19,468 bases of DNA from Desulfurivibrio sp044068625 (GCF_044068625.1 NZ_JBIPKH010000031.1:1-19468); one strand, 5' to 3'; positions 1 to 7,010 are shown, counted from the first letter of the stretch. Notes: a model not told the origin generated them from the sequence alone. Numbers and translations: made by a program.

Positions 1-3
1 CCC

Positions 4-846
4 TCACGCCATCCCGCCACCCAACTGATCGGAGAGTTGATAGGCCTCGTTGGTCAGGCCGAACACCTCGCCCTTGTGGCCCCGCGCTTCCATGAGCCCG
101 AAGTTCATGAGTTCTTCGATTGCGCTCTTCCAGCGAGCCTCACTACGTGGATCACCCTTCTCGGCAAGCTGCTTGCCGTTCGTTTGTACGATTAGTCCGC
201 CCATCATCCGGACGCACATGACGACGCCATTCCGGTCCTGTGCCGCTTCCAAAAGCAACTGCTTCGCCGTGTCGCTGAGCCGAGGACCTGACGGCGCGGC
301 AAAGAGAGCGGGATCGGCTTGTGACGTTCCGACGCTTCCATACTCACGAATGATCGTCTGCGCGAGTTGTCGCCAGAATTTCTCTCGAAACTCTTCCAAG
401 GAGTCGTATGTCTCGACCAAGCCTCGCTTCTGGCAAGCCGCGCGGAAGTCACGCAACGCCTTGTACTGAGCATCATCGACGCTGTCAGGGTGGACCGGTG
501 CATTGGAGAAGTAGAGCATTGCCGGCTTCCCGGCCCGCAAGTGCTCCTCGATTTCCTCAACGGTCCCGCTTGCCACCTTTCCCGTCGGGCTGCCGAGGCG
601 CGTCCAGAACACGGCGACGAGTAGATCACAGTTTTGCAGCACTTGCTTGTTGATCACTGCTTGGGCGCGATCACCCATTTCAGGAGCCGAATGCGTGTCC
701 CAGCCAACCGGAGCGAGGATCACCGCACGGTCCGCAGAATGGACGGCATTCCAGCCGTGAATTGCGGTGCGAATGACGTTGCGTTCGGTAGCAACGTCAC
801 CGGGCGAGGCGATCATGATGTTGATGACGGTAGCGTTGTACGGCAT
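4..846 (-). CDS. DUF4062 domain protein
   Basis: 280 residues, complete, with AAGGGAG before an ATG start. The N-terminal ~100 residues match the DUF4062 pattern: a short strand leading into 'ASPGDVATERNVIR', a conserved tryptophan region (VGWDTHS), and 'CDLLVAVFWTRLGSPTG', a Rossmann/TIR-like fold often found at the front of signalling or defence proteins. Residues ~190-278 look like a winged-helix tail (LSDTAKQLLLEAA ... GEVFGLTNEAYQLSDQL) that commonly follows such domains. No membrane segment and no nuclease motif are visible. It is separated from the next gene by 270 bases, so it is probably its own unit. DUF4062 is a family call from memory of its motifs. A role in defence or stress sensing is inference only; no effector activity can be read from the sequence. 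Confidence 0.75.
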   Translation of the reverse strand: MPYNATVINIMIASPGDVATERNVIRTAIHGWNAVHSADRAVILAPVGWDTHSAPEMGDRAQAVINKQVLQNCDLLVAVFWTRLGSPTGKVASGTVEEIEEHLRAGKPAMLYFSNAPVHPDSVDDAQYKALRDFRAACQKRGLVETYDSLEEFREKFWRQLAQTIIREYGSVGTSQADPALFAAPSGPRLSDTAKQLLLEAAQDRNGVVMCVRMMGGLIVQTNGKQLAEKGDPRSEARWKSAIEELMNFGLMEARGHKGEVFGLTNEAYQLSDQLGGGMA

Positions 847-1116
847 ATAAACACTCCCTTCGCCAAGTGAGGCTCAACGAATCTGTAGAAAAACCCGTTT
901 TCAAAAAATTACCGATCGACCGGCGGCCGTTTTTTTTTACGACCGGACCGGCGCTCAACGGCCTGATATCTCCTACCTTCTCATGCGTCAGTCAACGGTT
1001 TATGTCGGTCCTGCAGCTTTCTCTTACCACAAAATACCGCCGTGGAGAATATCTCCGGCACTCATCCGATCCGGTTACGCGCACCGCCGCCAGCCTGATC
1101 CAGTTTCACTCGAAGA
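847..1116. other. intergenic region, no gene seen
   Basis: 270 bases between two leftward genes. It contains runs of T (about 930-938) and A-rich stretches near GC-rich words, but I could not build a convincing terminator stem. It presumably holds the end of the GLUG-gene transcript and the promoter of the DUF4062 gene; no clear -35/-10 pair was found. Confidence 0.4.
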
Positions 1117-1539
1117 TCATTGATCTGCCCACTGCTTCAACATGTCGACAATTGGCTTTAGGACGGCGACGTGTTTGGCGGCAGATTCCACGAAACGATT
1201 ATACGAGTTGCGAAATGAACCTATGTCTTTGCTTTCATTCATCAGGTCAATCTGGCGATGCAGCTCCGCAACAACTTCCGAATTCGCGACCTGCCTGCTC
1301 ACAGTTTGTTTAACGTCATTAAGTACCTTCGTAGGGGGCAAGTAAACAATCTCTGATTCGCTCGTACATCCCGCAACTTCTGTGCCCCTTGTTCTTCCAG
1401 CTATACCCCCCACATCAGCACTACCCACCTCCCCGCGTACAATGATCTTGCAGCTCGAATGGCAGTTTACTATTTTGCCACCAAACGACGACCCAACAAT
1501 TCCACCAATTGCGGCCCGTTTTCCCTTATTATCATTCAT
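1117..1539 (-). CDS. small GLUG-motif protein
   Basis: 140 residues with an ATG start and AAAGGAG 8 bases upstream. The N-terminal half shows two glycine-rich units, 'IGGIVGSSFGGKIVNCHSS' and 'VGGIAGRTRGTEVAGCTSE', which fit the GLUG motif (GG-V/I-x-G followed by a short turn and a C-S/T end) found in surface and repeat proteins. The second half (about 65-140) is helical and polar, without a membrane segment; there is no signal peptide, so it is probably cytoplasmic. GLUG proteins are usually long and extracellular, so a 140-residue soluble version is unusual. The ribosome binding site lies in a tiny perfect inverted repeat (GAAAG-GAG-CTTTC, 1543-1555), which might mask it. Function unknown. 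Confidence 0.6.
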   Translation of the reverse strand: MNDNKGKRAAIGGIVGSSFGGKIVNCHSSCKIIVRGEVGSADVGGIAGRTRGTEVAGCTSESEIVYLPPTKVLNDVKQTVSRQVANSEVVAELHRQIDLMNESKDIGSFRNSYNRFVESAAKHVAVLKPIVDMLKQWADQ

Positions 1540-1855
1540 CTTGAAAGCTCCTTTCGAGGGCTAATCCTGCCTTGATGAGGGCGCTGGCCAACAGGTTGCA
1601 CTGATAAGAAGTGTTCTTCTCTATCCTGTCAAAAAAAAGGCATCGCCAACAACCACGTGCAACTCCCTCGTCACAAATCAATATGTTTGTCAATAACGGC
1701 TGCCGACCGGCATGTAAACAAAAAAACCACCCCCTATAGCGGGCTGCTTTCGGATGATGCTTGCGTTTTTCGCCAGTGATTTGCCCGCTGGCACCGACGG
1801 CTTTGGGCTATTGTAGGCTGATCGGCGGCGAGCATGACAACAGCTTATCGTGTCA
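1540..1855. other. intergenic region with inverted repeats
   Basis: 316 bases without a credible gene. It holds an AGCGGGC (1738-1744) / GCCCGCT (1783-1789) inverted repeat and ATGACA (1834-1839) / TGTCAT (1851-1856) at the end of the partition operon. The second pair overlaps the stop codon of the upstream gene and has no T run, so it is a weak terminator at best. Being next to the partition genes, the region could belong to a replication or maintenance locus, but I see no iterons or DnaA boxes that would support an origin. Confidence 0.35.
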
Positions 1856-2167
1856 TCAGTTCTTCCCAGTCAACCTCTCAATCTCCGCCTCAATCTCAGG
1901 CCCAATACGCTCAATAATAAACGAGGTCATATTATAGGGCGTATGATCCGCAATATACCGGAGCTTCAGGTACAGCGGCTCCGTCATCTTGAGATTGATG
2001 GCCTTCATCACATCATCCCGGACCCGGGGATGCTCCCAGGGATATTGCTCTTGCTCACCGGCGCCCCCGGCCGGCAACTCGCCGGCAGCGGCCGCAAAGG
2101 CATCCAGATCGGCAGGCGCCTTCTTTGTCCCAGGAGCACTACGCAGCGGCGTGGTTCTTTTCGTCAT
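1856..2167 (-). CDS. ribbon-helix-helix partition protein (ParB-like partner of ParA)
   Basis: 103 residues, just downstream of parA (gap 35 bases). The N-terminal half is a disordered, basic and Pro/Ala-rich arm (MTKRTTPLRSAPGTKK). The C-terminal ~45 residues read as a ribbon-helix-helix fold: a short strand (KAINLKMTE) followed by two helices (LYLKLRYIADHTP, and NMTSFIIERIGPEIEAEIERL). Small RHH proteins with a flexible arm are the usual centromere-binding partners of short ParA ATPases (ParG and omega-like systems): they bind repeats upstream of the operon and also repress it. The iterated sites at 2871-2958 are the obvious target. Family and role come from fold pattern and context; direct homology was not tested. 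Confidence 0.7.
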   Translation of the reverse strand: MTKRTTPLRSAPGTKKAPADLDAFAAAAGELPAGGAGEQEQYPWEHPRVRDDVMKAINLKMTEPLYLKLRYIADHTPYNMTSFIIERIGPEIEAEIERLTGKN

Positions 2168-2202
2168 ACTGTTCTCCCCGAAATTGGTGACTTTGCACCC
2201 AT

Positions 2203-2850
2203 TTAACGAAAAATCTCTCCAAGCAGCGCGGTCATTTCCTGCACCGCCTTAAGATCATCCCCCCACTCAATGACGGACATCCCCCCACGGGCAGCCTTTC
2301 GGAATGCGATCCGGTCATGGACCATGGACTCCGCCAGGGCAAGATGCTCAAATTGCTCTTGGGCCAGGAAATCCAGGGCCTCCTGCCCCTCTCTGATGGC
2401 CGGGTTGGGCGAAATCCGGTTCAGGATGACAAACGCCTCCAGGTCGGCATTATACCCCTGTGCCATCTCGACCAGGCTGTCCATCTGGCGGATGGTCCAG
2501 ATGTCGAACTGAAAAGGTTGCACAGGGATAAAAGCCCGGTCGGCCACCCCCAGGGCATAACGCAGCTCCATGGAATCCCGCCCGCCGGCATCGATCACGA
2601 TGTCGTCATAGCGGCCGGCCAGATCGCGGACCTGGCCGGCCAGGCCCTTGCCGAACTTCTGCAGGCAGGCCACCCGGGGCTCGATGCCGTCCTCCTCCCG
2701 CACGGTGGCCCAGGCCGAAGCCGATCCCTGCCGGTCGGTGTCCAGCAGCAGCACATCGCGGCCTTTTTGCGCCAGCATGGCGGCGATGTTGGTTGCCAGG
2801 GTGGTTTTACCAGTCCCCCCTTTTTCTCCTCCAAACAGTACGATGCTCAT
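2203..2850 (-). CDS. parA: ParA-family partition ATPase
   Basis: 215 residues when started at the ATG at 2850, which has GGAGG at 2856-2860. An in-frame ATG further upstream would translate the operator repeats and is rejected. The deviant Walker A motif KGGTGKTT (residues 10-17, with the signature lysine K10) and the Walker A'-region aspartate in LLLDTDRQGS (D37) identify a ParA/MinD-type ATPase. It has the short form, without an N-terminal helix-turn-helix, which fits a partner RHH protein doing the DNA binding (type Ib). It should form ATP-dependent dimers on the nucleoid and move the plasmid. The downstream RHH gene and the upstream repeat array complete a standard three-part partition locus. 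Confidence 0.93.
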   Translation of the reverse strand: MSIVLFGGEKGGTGKTTLATNIAAMLAQKGRDVLLLDTDRQGSASAWATVREEDGIEPRVACLQKFGKGLAGQVRDLAGRYDDIVIDAGGRDSMELRYALGVADRAFIPVQPFQFDIWTIRQMDSLVEMAQGYNADLEAFVILNRISPNPAIREGQEALDFLAQEQFEHLALAESMVHDRIAFRKAARGGMSVIEWGDDLKAVQEMTALLGEIFR

Positions 2851-2962
2851 ATATACCTCCGACACGCAAACATATTGACCATGCTCACCATGCAACATGG
2901 TCAATATGGTATATACCATACGGTCAATATAGACCATATTGCCCATACGGTCATTATGTCAA
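2851..2962 (-). promoter_or_regulatory. partition operator/centromere repeats with parA promoter
   Basis: Dense repeats between parA and the toxin gene. CATATTGACCATG (2871-2883) is a perfect 13-base inverse of CATGGTCAATATG (2896-2908). CCATACGGTCA occurs twice in direct orientation (2916-2926 and 2943-2953, 27 apart), and the core GGTCA/TGACC recurs through the block. On the minus strand a consensus -35 TTGACA (2957-2962) and a -10-like TATGGT (2933-2938), 18 bases apart, lie inside the array, so binding of the RHH protein would block the promoter. Iterated operator-centromeres of this kind are typical of type Ib partition. Confidence 0.7.
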
Positions 2963-3007
2963 GCACAAAATAAAAGGCCGTCACCACCCCAGCTAGACAC
3001 GAAAAAC

Positions 3008-3036
3008 TTGCCCGCACAACGCAGGGGTGATAGAAT
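3008..3036 (+). promoter_or_regulatory. possible promoter of the toxin-antitoxin operon
   Basis: TTGCCC (3008-3013) and TAGAAT (3031-3036) are 17 bases apart, 4/6 and 5/6 matches to sigma-70 boxes. Transcription would begin almost at the toxin ATG (3042), giving a nearly leaderless message, although an AGGGGTGA lies in the spacer and would serve as a ribosome site for a longer transcript. Both cannot hold at once, so this is tentative. Confidence 0.3.
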
Positions 3037-3041
3037 AAATC

Positions 3042-3365
3042 ATGTCTGAGAAAAAGGTAATCGATCGAACCTTCGCCATTTCCAGGAAACGTGGCAATGG
3101 CATTCTCCGCTATGAAATTTGGGAAACAGAAGGAGTTGTAACCCGATACAACCTGGCCTACATCAACCACCTGATCTACAGCGGCGATAACGGCCGAGTG
3201 GTTGGCTATGACAACAAACACGGTCACCACCGGCACTATAAGGGGACGGTCGAACCGATAAAAGCAACAAATTTTGCCGAGCTTGAAAAACGTTTCGAGC
3301 AGGACTGGACAACCGTATTGGAGGAATACAATGCGCAACGTAACCGTAAAGACCGGTACCGTTGA
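3042..3365 (+). CDS. tumE: TumE/DUF6516-family toxin
   Basis: 107 residues. The sequence runs 'DRTFAISRKRGNGILRYEIWE...VTRYNLAYINHLIYSGDNGRVVGYDNKHGHHRHYKGTVEP' in outline, matching the DUF6516/TumE pattern: an initial strand, a conserved 'YNLAYIN' and the G-Y-D-N-x-H-G-x-H-H-x-H motif. Such toxins are thought to be RelE-fold, probably ribosome-linked, RNases. The toxin gene comes before its antitoxin, the usual order for this family, and overlaps it by 35 bases, so translation is probably coupled. It is encoded divergently from parA across a shared control region, consistent with plasmid stabilisation. The family call rests on recalled motifs. Confidence 0.7.
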   Translation: MSEKKVIDRTFAISRKRGNGILRYEIWETEGVVTRYNLAYINHLIYSGDNGRVVGYDNKHGHHRHYKGTVEPIKATNFAELEKRFEQDWTTVLEEYNAQRNRKDRYR

Positions 3366-3705
3366 GGATTTCCTGGCCCGGAGCCGCGAAATAGCCCGCC
3401 GTATAGACCAGGGAAAGGAACTTAAACCTGAATATACCCTTACCTTCGAAGATCCGGCGGATATGTTTTCCGTGATGAGCCCCGGTCGCCTGGCTCTTTT
3501 CCGGGCAGCCAAAAAAGAGCCCTTGTCTATCACTGCTTTAGCCCAGCGTCTCAAACGTGATCGCAGTTCGGTCAAGAAAGATGTTGATCAGTTGGTGGCC
3601 GCCGGCCTGCTGGATGTAAAAGAGGCCCCCCTGCCCGGACACGGACGGCAAAAGTTTGTCCGGGCTGTAGCCGACAGCATCAAATTACAGGCGGTGGTGG
3701 CATAG
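3331..3705 (+). CDS. tumA: winged-HTH antitoxin (TumA-like)
   Basis: 124 residues from the ATG at 3331, chosen because GAGGA lies at 3321-3325; the longer in-frame start at 3274 would add residues with no family support. A short N-terminal helical part (about 1-50) is followed by a winged helix-turn-helix (about 51-113: SPGRLALFRAAKKE, then ITALAQRLKRDRSSVKKDV, then GLLDV and a basic wing). This is the layout of the DNA-binding antitoxins paired with DUF6516 toxins. It likely neutralises the toxin through its N-terminal part and represses the operon through the HTH. Confidence 0.7.
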   Translation: MRNVTVKTGTVEDFLARSREIARRIDQGKELKPEYTLTFEDPADMFSVMSPGRLALFRAAKKEPLSITALAQRLKRDRSSVKKDVDQLVAAGLLDVKEAPLPGHGRQKFVRAVADSIKLQAVVA

Positions 3706-3814
3706 TTTTTTTTCACCAACGGCAATTTCGGACGCAATTCTAAGACCGTTCTGTCAGACCTGCTCGAACTCGCCTGAGATTGAGGCCGGTTTCACCACCA
3801 TCTCCGGAAACAAA

Positions 3815-3854
3815 AAAAGGCCGCCTCGATCCCGAAGGACCAAAGCGGCCTTTT
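3815..3854. terminator. two-way intrinsic terminator
   Basis: AAAAGGCCGC (3815-3824) pairs perfectly with GCGGCCTTTT (3845-3854) around a 20-base loop. The A/T runs on both sides allow termination of the toxin-antitoxin message on the plus strand and of the long leftward operon ending at 3957 on the minus strand. It sits between convergent genes. Confidence 0.8.
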
Positions 3855-3875
3855 CACCCTGTTTCCCACCAGTAG

Positions 3876-3935
3876 CCCTGGTGGCAACCTTCTACCAAGG
3901 GTCCGCTGCTCCTTGGCACAAGGTCGCCACCAGGG
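3876..3935. repeat. long nested inverted repeat
   Basis: CCCTGGTGGC (3876-3885) pairs with GCCACCAGGG (3926-3935). The arms extend inward to AACCTT/AAGGT with one mismatch, and a second stem CCAAGG (3895-3900) / CCTTGG (3911-3916) lies inside. There is no T run, so it is not a classic terminator. It could protect the 3' end of the leftward transcript or form a DNA cruciform. Confidence 0.6.
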
Positions 3936-3956
3936 GCGACGAAGGGGTTAATAGAT

Positions 3957-5840
3957 TCAGCGCCGACCCGGCTGCACAAGCGCCTGCTTGAGCAGCCCGA
4001 TCATTGCCTGCGGCAGTTCCAGGACATCCTTGATGTTGACGCCATTACCCGGTGGCAGCCAGTCTGTCGCCGTCACAATCTCGATCCCAATGCCATATAC
4101 CTCGACACCGGACCTCTGCACCTTCTTGACGATTTCCCGAACTGCCTCTGGGTGGCTAACCTCGCCGTCGGTTATCACCAGCAGCACTTTCCGCGGCTCC
4201 GGACGGTGACACAACTGCATCCCGCCCCAAAGCAGGGCCGGCCTTATCGGCGTCGCGCCACAGGAGGGAAAAGCAAACCTTTCCATCTTGGGCTTCTCAC
4301 CGAAGTCCTTGATGACATGCACACCTCGCATGTCATGCTCGTTTGTCCATGCTGCCGGAAAATGCCCGACTATGGTTTCGATGCCATTGATGGCTTCCAG
4401 TGCCTGGGTAATCACATAGGTGGCGGAGGCGGCGATCTTGTCCCTGTCTCCCTGCATCGACCCACTGGAGTCAACCAGTACCGCGACCGCAGTGTTGTTG
4501 TCCACCCTTGGGATTTTAGAGCGGAAAACACGGGTATCCGTGGTCTTCGCCCCGATCAGGTAGCAATCACTGCTAGACACCCGCTGACCGCTTGAAACCC
4601 TGCGACCGTGTTGCAGGCGGACAGATTGCAGAAGCCCGTCCAGACCGGCGCGGAGCTGCGCGGTCTGCCGCCTGGTTTCATGCAGCAAAGCTAGATTTAG
4701 CCTGCCAAGATCAACCGCACGCTGATATTCATCCTCCAGCCGCCGGTCCATGCCGGACCAGTCCATTTCGCCGTAGAAGGTGTTGGCGATCACCGGATCG
4801 TTATTGTCCGAGTAAATGCTTGCGGCAGGAATTGCTGGCGCCGAGCTGTCCTCGACCGCCTGTTGCAGGCGATTCCGTAACATTTGCCCTATATCGAAAC
4901 GGTCCCCAAGGTCATCATGGCCGTCAGGATCATCCGAGCTTTCGCCCTGATCACCCTGGTTGCCACTCTGAACACCCTGGTCGTCGTTTCCATCGCCCTG
5001 CCCTTCCTGCTCACCTTCACCCTGGGGATCTTCCTGGTCGCCCTCTTCACCGGGGCCATCATCATCGCCGGCGTCATCATCGTTACTGTTCTGATCATTC
5101 TGGCCGTTATCGCCATCATCCTTGCCATCCTGACCGCCCTGGCTTTCGCCCTGGCTGTCCTGACCGGACTCGTCGGATTGGCCATCCTGTTCCTGTTTCT
5201 GGTCATCGTCTTCACCGGCCTGGGGTTGCGGTGGCGGCGGAGGAGAGTTCTGCCGCAGCAGCTCCTCGATCTCCTCAACCAGCTTCTGGCAATCCCCCGT
5301 CGAACGGCAACCGGGCAGCTTTTGCAAGATGCCCATGAAGGCCGTGCAAAAGGACGTGCCGAAAAGCTCCAACGCCAACGCTTCCATCCGGCCGGCGTAA
5401 TCAGCCAAATCCTGCTTGAGAATCTGACTGCGACCCCAGCACAGTGCCCAGCTTTGCAGAACGGATACCGGCTGCTCTCTTTCGCCGAGAAAAGCTGTAT
5501 CATCATCCTGTTTGATACGGGCAACCAGCTTGCTCAGGTTTATGCCCGCTCCTGGATATTCCCGAGTCATCGCGTTTTCAATGCGAACATCCTCAAGAAT
5601 GTTCAGCCAGGTCGGATAAGAAATCGGATCTGAAAAACGGATATGCGCCGCCTCGTGGTCGATATACCCGCGAGCCATAATCGCCACTCCTTCGTCATCG
5701 ACATGATCCAGCACAGGCAGGTTAATTCGCTTAAAGTCAGTGAAAGGCGTATTCCCCGAGAAGGTAAGACCAATACCAAACTTCCCGGCCAGGGCCTGCA
5801 TGGCAATCCGCAGGCCCCCGATCAGGTTATTTTTTTTCAT
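3957..5840 (-). CDS. CobT-like VWA-domain protein with HExxH motif
   Basis: 627 residues from the ATG at 5840, chosen for the GGGAGGA at 5847-5853; a longer in-frame start lacks such a site and would run through the upstream gene. An N-terminal domain (1-~210) carries HEAAH at 62-66 and ILEDVRIE at 81-88, which resembles a zincin HExxH plus a downstream glutamate. Residues ~215-330 are a low-complexity Asp/Glu/Gln/Gly linker. The C-terminal von Willebrand A domain (about 451-620) has a complete MIDAS motif, DSSGS at 457-461, and VITDGE at 555-560. This is the layout of CobT/VWA partners of MoxR/CobS AAA+ ATPases, and CobT-like genes sit in the core of SXT-type elements. No AAA+ partner is in this window. 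It is the last gene of the leftward block. Confidence 0.75.
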   Translation of the reverse strand: MKKNNLIGGLRIAMQALAGKFGIGLTFSGNTPFTDFKRINLPVLDHVDDEGVAIMARGYIDHEAAHIRFSDPISYPTWLNILEDVRIENAMTREYPGAGINLSKLVARIKQDDDTAFLGEREQPVSVLQSWALCWGRSQILKQDLADYAGRMEALALELFGTSFCTAFMGILQKLPGCRSTGDCQKLVEEIEELLRQNSPPPPPQPQAGEDDDQKQEQDGQSDESGQDSQGESQGGQDGKDDGDNGQNDQNSNDDDAGDDDGPGEEGDQEDPQGEGEQEGQGDGNDDQGVQSGNQGDQGESSDDPDGHDDLGDRFDIGQMLRNRLQQAVEDSSAPAIPAASIYSDNNDPVIANTFYGEMDWSGMDRRLEDEYQRAVDLGRLNLALLHETRRQTAQLRAGLDGLLQSVRLQHGRRVSSGQRVSSSDCYLIGAKTTDTRVFRSKIPRVDNNTAVAVLVDSSGSMQGDRDKIAASATYVITQALEAINGIETIVGHFPAAWTNEHDMRGVHVIKDFGEKPKMERFAFPSCGATPIRPALLWGGMQLCHRPEPRKVLLVITDGEVSHPEAVREIVKKVQRSGVEVYGIGIEIVTATDWLPPGNGVNIKDVLELPQAMIGLLKQALVQPGRR

Positions 5841-5994
5841 GGCGCATCCTCCCGACAAGCCTGTCCACAAGCTCTTGAGCCTTGGCTTCGTTGTCAAATT
5901 CATCCAGATTGACCTCGGCTACGTTTTCAAAAACATCATTCTCAAGGTCAATCTTCTCTATGGTGAGCCAAACTTTGTAACTGGTAGTTTCCAT
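5827..5994 (-). CDS. small acidic protein of unknown function
   Basis: 55 residues from the ATG at 5994, with GAGGTG at 6000-6004. The longer in-frame start at 6108 is rejected because it would translate the leader RNA. The sequence is a strand-rich acidic start (METTSYKVWLTIEKIDLE) followed by a helix ending in basic residues (ELVDRLVGRMRHEKK). Its last 14 bases overlap the start of the VWA gene, so translation is probably coupled and the two products may work together. I do not recognise the family. Confidence 0.6.
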   Translation of the reverse strand: METTSYKVWLTIEKIDLENDVFENVAEVNLDEFDNEAKAQELVDRLVGRMRHEKK

Positions 5995-6062
5995 TTCACA
6001 CCTCGTCAAAAATAGACGCTCCCCCCTTGCGGGAGCGTTGTTATACACTCCCGGCAAAGGGC
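5995..6062 (-). promoter_or_regulatory. leader RNA copy 11 (degenerate)
   Basis: In mRNA sense it has GGGAGTG (6046-6052, segment A), then a perfect 8-bp hairpin ACGCTCCC/GGGAGCGT (6016-6038) that enlarges the usual P2. There is no segment B complementary to the ribosome site GAGGTG, so the switch seems lost or rebuilt: a short CGTC/GACG stem abuts the site instead. The 3' end of the frame of the preceding gene runs through it. Confidence 0.5.
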
Positions 6063-6359
6063 GGGGGGCAGAACGGCTAAAACCAGTCTGCCGGCGCTTC
6101 GACGGCAACCCTCGATGTCACCACGGCTGTCGGTGGCACATAAAGGTCGTCCGCCTTGGACTTTGGTGGTTTTGCTTTTCTCGATGCCGGCAGCGCCCAG
6201 GAGCCACATCAGTACGTCCTGCATGGTTTCCCGTCGGAACACATAATGTTCTTCAACGACAGGAACCATCGGATGGCTGTCCTGGCGAACCTCCAGCTTG
6301 ATCTTGCCGGGGAGGCCGAACACTTCCTGGATAGTTTTCGTAACAGTCTTGGTTTTCAT
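6006..6359 (-). CDS. unknown protein, probably frameshifted near its middle
   Basis: The open frame gives 117 residues from the ATG at 6359 (GAGGAG just upstream). The first ~60 residues (MKTKTVTKTIQEVFGLPG..., then HYVFRRETMQDVLMWLLGAAGIEK) look like normal coding sequence. After the AAAA at 6176-6179 the frame turns Cys/Arg-rich, with rare codons, and runs into the next leader RNA. Dropping one A gives a natural-looking tail, KPPKSKADDLYVPPTAVV and onward, ending APADWF with a stop at 6077-6079, just before the leader, for ~93 residues. Either the gene is broken or the base is a sequencing error. No family recognised. Confidence 0.5.
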   Translation of the reverse strand: MKTKTVTKTIQEVFGLPGKIKLEVRQDSHPMVPVVEEHYVFRRETMQDVLMWLLGAAGIEKSKTTKVQGGRPLCATDSRGDIEGCRRSAGRLVLAVLPPALCRECITTLPQGGSVYF

Positions 6360-6453
6360 CGTTTTCTCCTCATGGCTGTAAAAGTGATGGCCAGAGGAGA
6401 AAACGGTCCCCGCCAGGGGAGATGTTCTCTCCCCTGGTATAAGGGTGGTTGGG
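6360..6453 (-). promoter_or_regulatory. leader RNA copy 10
   Basis: The strongest copy. Segment B (plus-strand GAGGAGAAAACG, 6394-6405) is a perfect 12-base complement of segment C, the ribosome site (6360-6371). B is also fully pairable, with two G-U pairs, to segment A (6424-6434, GTTCTCTCCCC on the plus strand). P2 is TCCCC-GCCA-GGGGA (6407-6420). It starts immediately after the radC stop codon. Confidence 0.8.
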
Positions 6454-6930
6454 TTATGCCAAATGCCCGGCCTCGGCCATTGACGCGATCTGCTCACCGA
6501 TGATCAGGTGATCCAGGACCTTCACGTCGATTACGGCAAGGATTTTCCGTAGCGTTTTGGTCAAATATATATCATCTGCGCTCGGCGTGTTGTCGCCCGA
6601 AGGGTGATTGTGGCAGAAGATGACTCCAGCCGCATTGAGCCGCAGAGCTTCCTTAACCACCTCCCGAGGGTGAACTGATGCTTTCGCCACCGACCCCTTG
6701 AACATTTCCACCCACTCAAGGACTCGGTGTTTCGCATCCACGAACAGGCAGCAAAACACCTCGCTCTGGTGGTGGCCAAGCAAATGACGAACCGCTTCCC
6801 TGGCTTCGTCGGTCGAAGTGATCTTTACGCCACGCTCAAAGCGGCGACGGCTTACCCGCCTGGCCTCTTCAAGAATTATGTGCTCGGTGGCGGGCAAATA
6901 CTGGCCGCCGGGCTCTTTCACATACAGCAT
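6454..6930 (-). CDS. radC: RadC-family JAMM protein
   Basis: 158 residues from the ATG at 6930, with AAGGAGG at 6938-6944; the start at 6966 lies inside the leader RNA and is rejected. It consists of the JAB/MPN domain only, without the helix-hairpin-helix of chromosomal RadC, as in mobile-element versions. The metal site is complete: HNHPSGDNTPSADD (107-120; H107, H109, S117, D120) with an upstream acidic residue in SEVF (E57). The biochemical role is unsettled despite the name; mobile-element RadC homologues are found near anti-restriction and recombination genes. Here it lies in the middle of the leader-controlled block, with copy 9 before it and copy 10 after it. Confidence 0.93.
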   Translation of the reverse strand: MLYVKEPGGQYLPATEHIILEEARRVSRRRFERGVKITSTDEAREAVRHLLGHHQSEVFCCLFVDAKHRVLEWVEMFKGSVAKASVHPREVVKEALRLNAAGVIFCHNHPSGDNTPSADDIYLTKTLRKILAVIDVKVLDHLIIGEQIASMAEAGHLA

Positions 6931-7010
6931 GGTCTTGCCTCCTTGTCGAAAATGAACAGGGGGCAAAACCGCCCCGTCGGGGCAGAAATGCCCCCGGTGG
7001 GGTTTGGTTC
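6931..7010 (-). promoter_or_regulatory. leader RNA copy 9 (upstream of radC)
   Basis: B (6962-6970, mRNA GGTTTTGCC) pairs over nine positions, one of them G-U, with C (6931-6939, mRNA GGCAAGACC) between the GGAGG and the ATG. B's 3' part, GCCCCC, also pairs with A (6989-6995). P2 is CCCC-GAC-GGGG (6972-6982). Nearly identical to copies 8 and 6. Confidence 0.8.

Noticed and set aside
1540..1855. Origin of replication beside the partition genes
   Set aside because: No iterons, DnaA boxes or replication initiator gene seen; only two small inverted repeats.
2317..2973. 218-codon plus-strand frame with a repetitive end
   Set aside because: Antisense of parA; the repetitive end is the operator array translated by chance.
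3876..3935. Integron attC site
   Set aside because: No recognisable core GTTRRRY/RYYYAAC boxes and no integrase or cassette array nearby.
4884..5633. Long plus-strand frame coding for a very hydrophobic, multi-helix 'protein'
   Set aside because: It is the antisense of the Asp/Glu/Gln-rich linker of the VWA gene; GA-rich codons read as Val/Ile/Leu on the other strand. No ribosome site.
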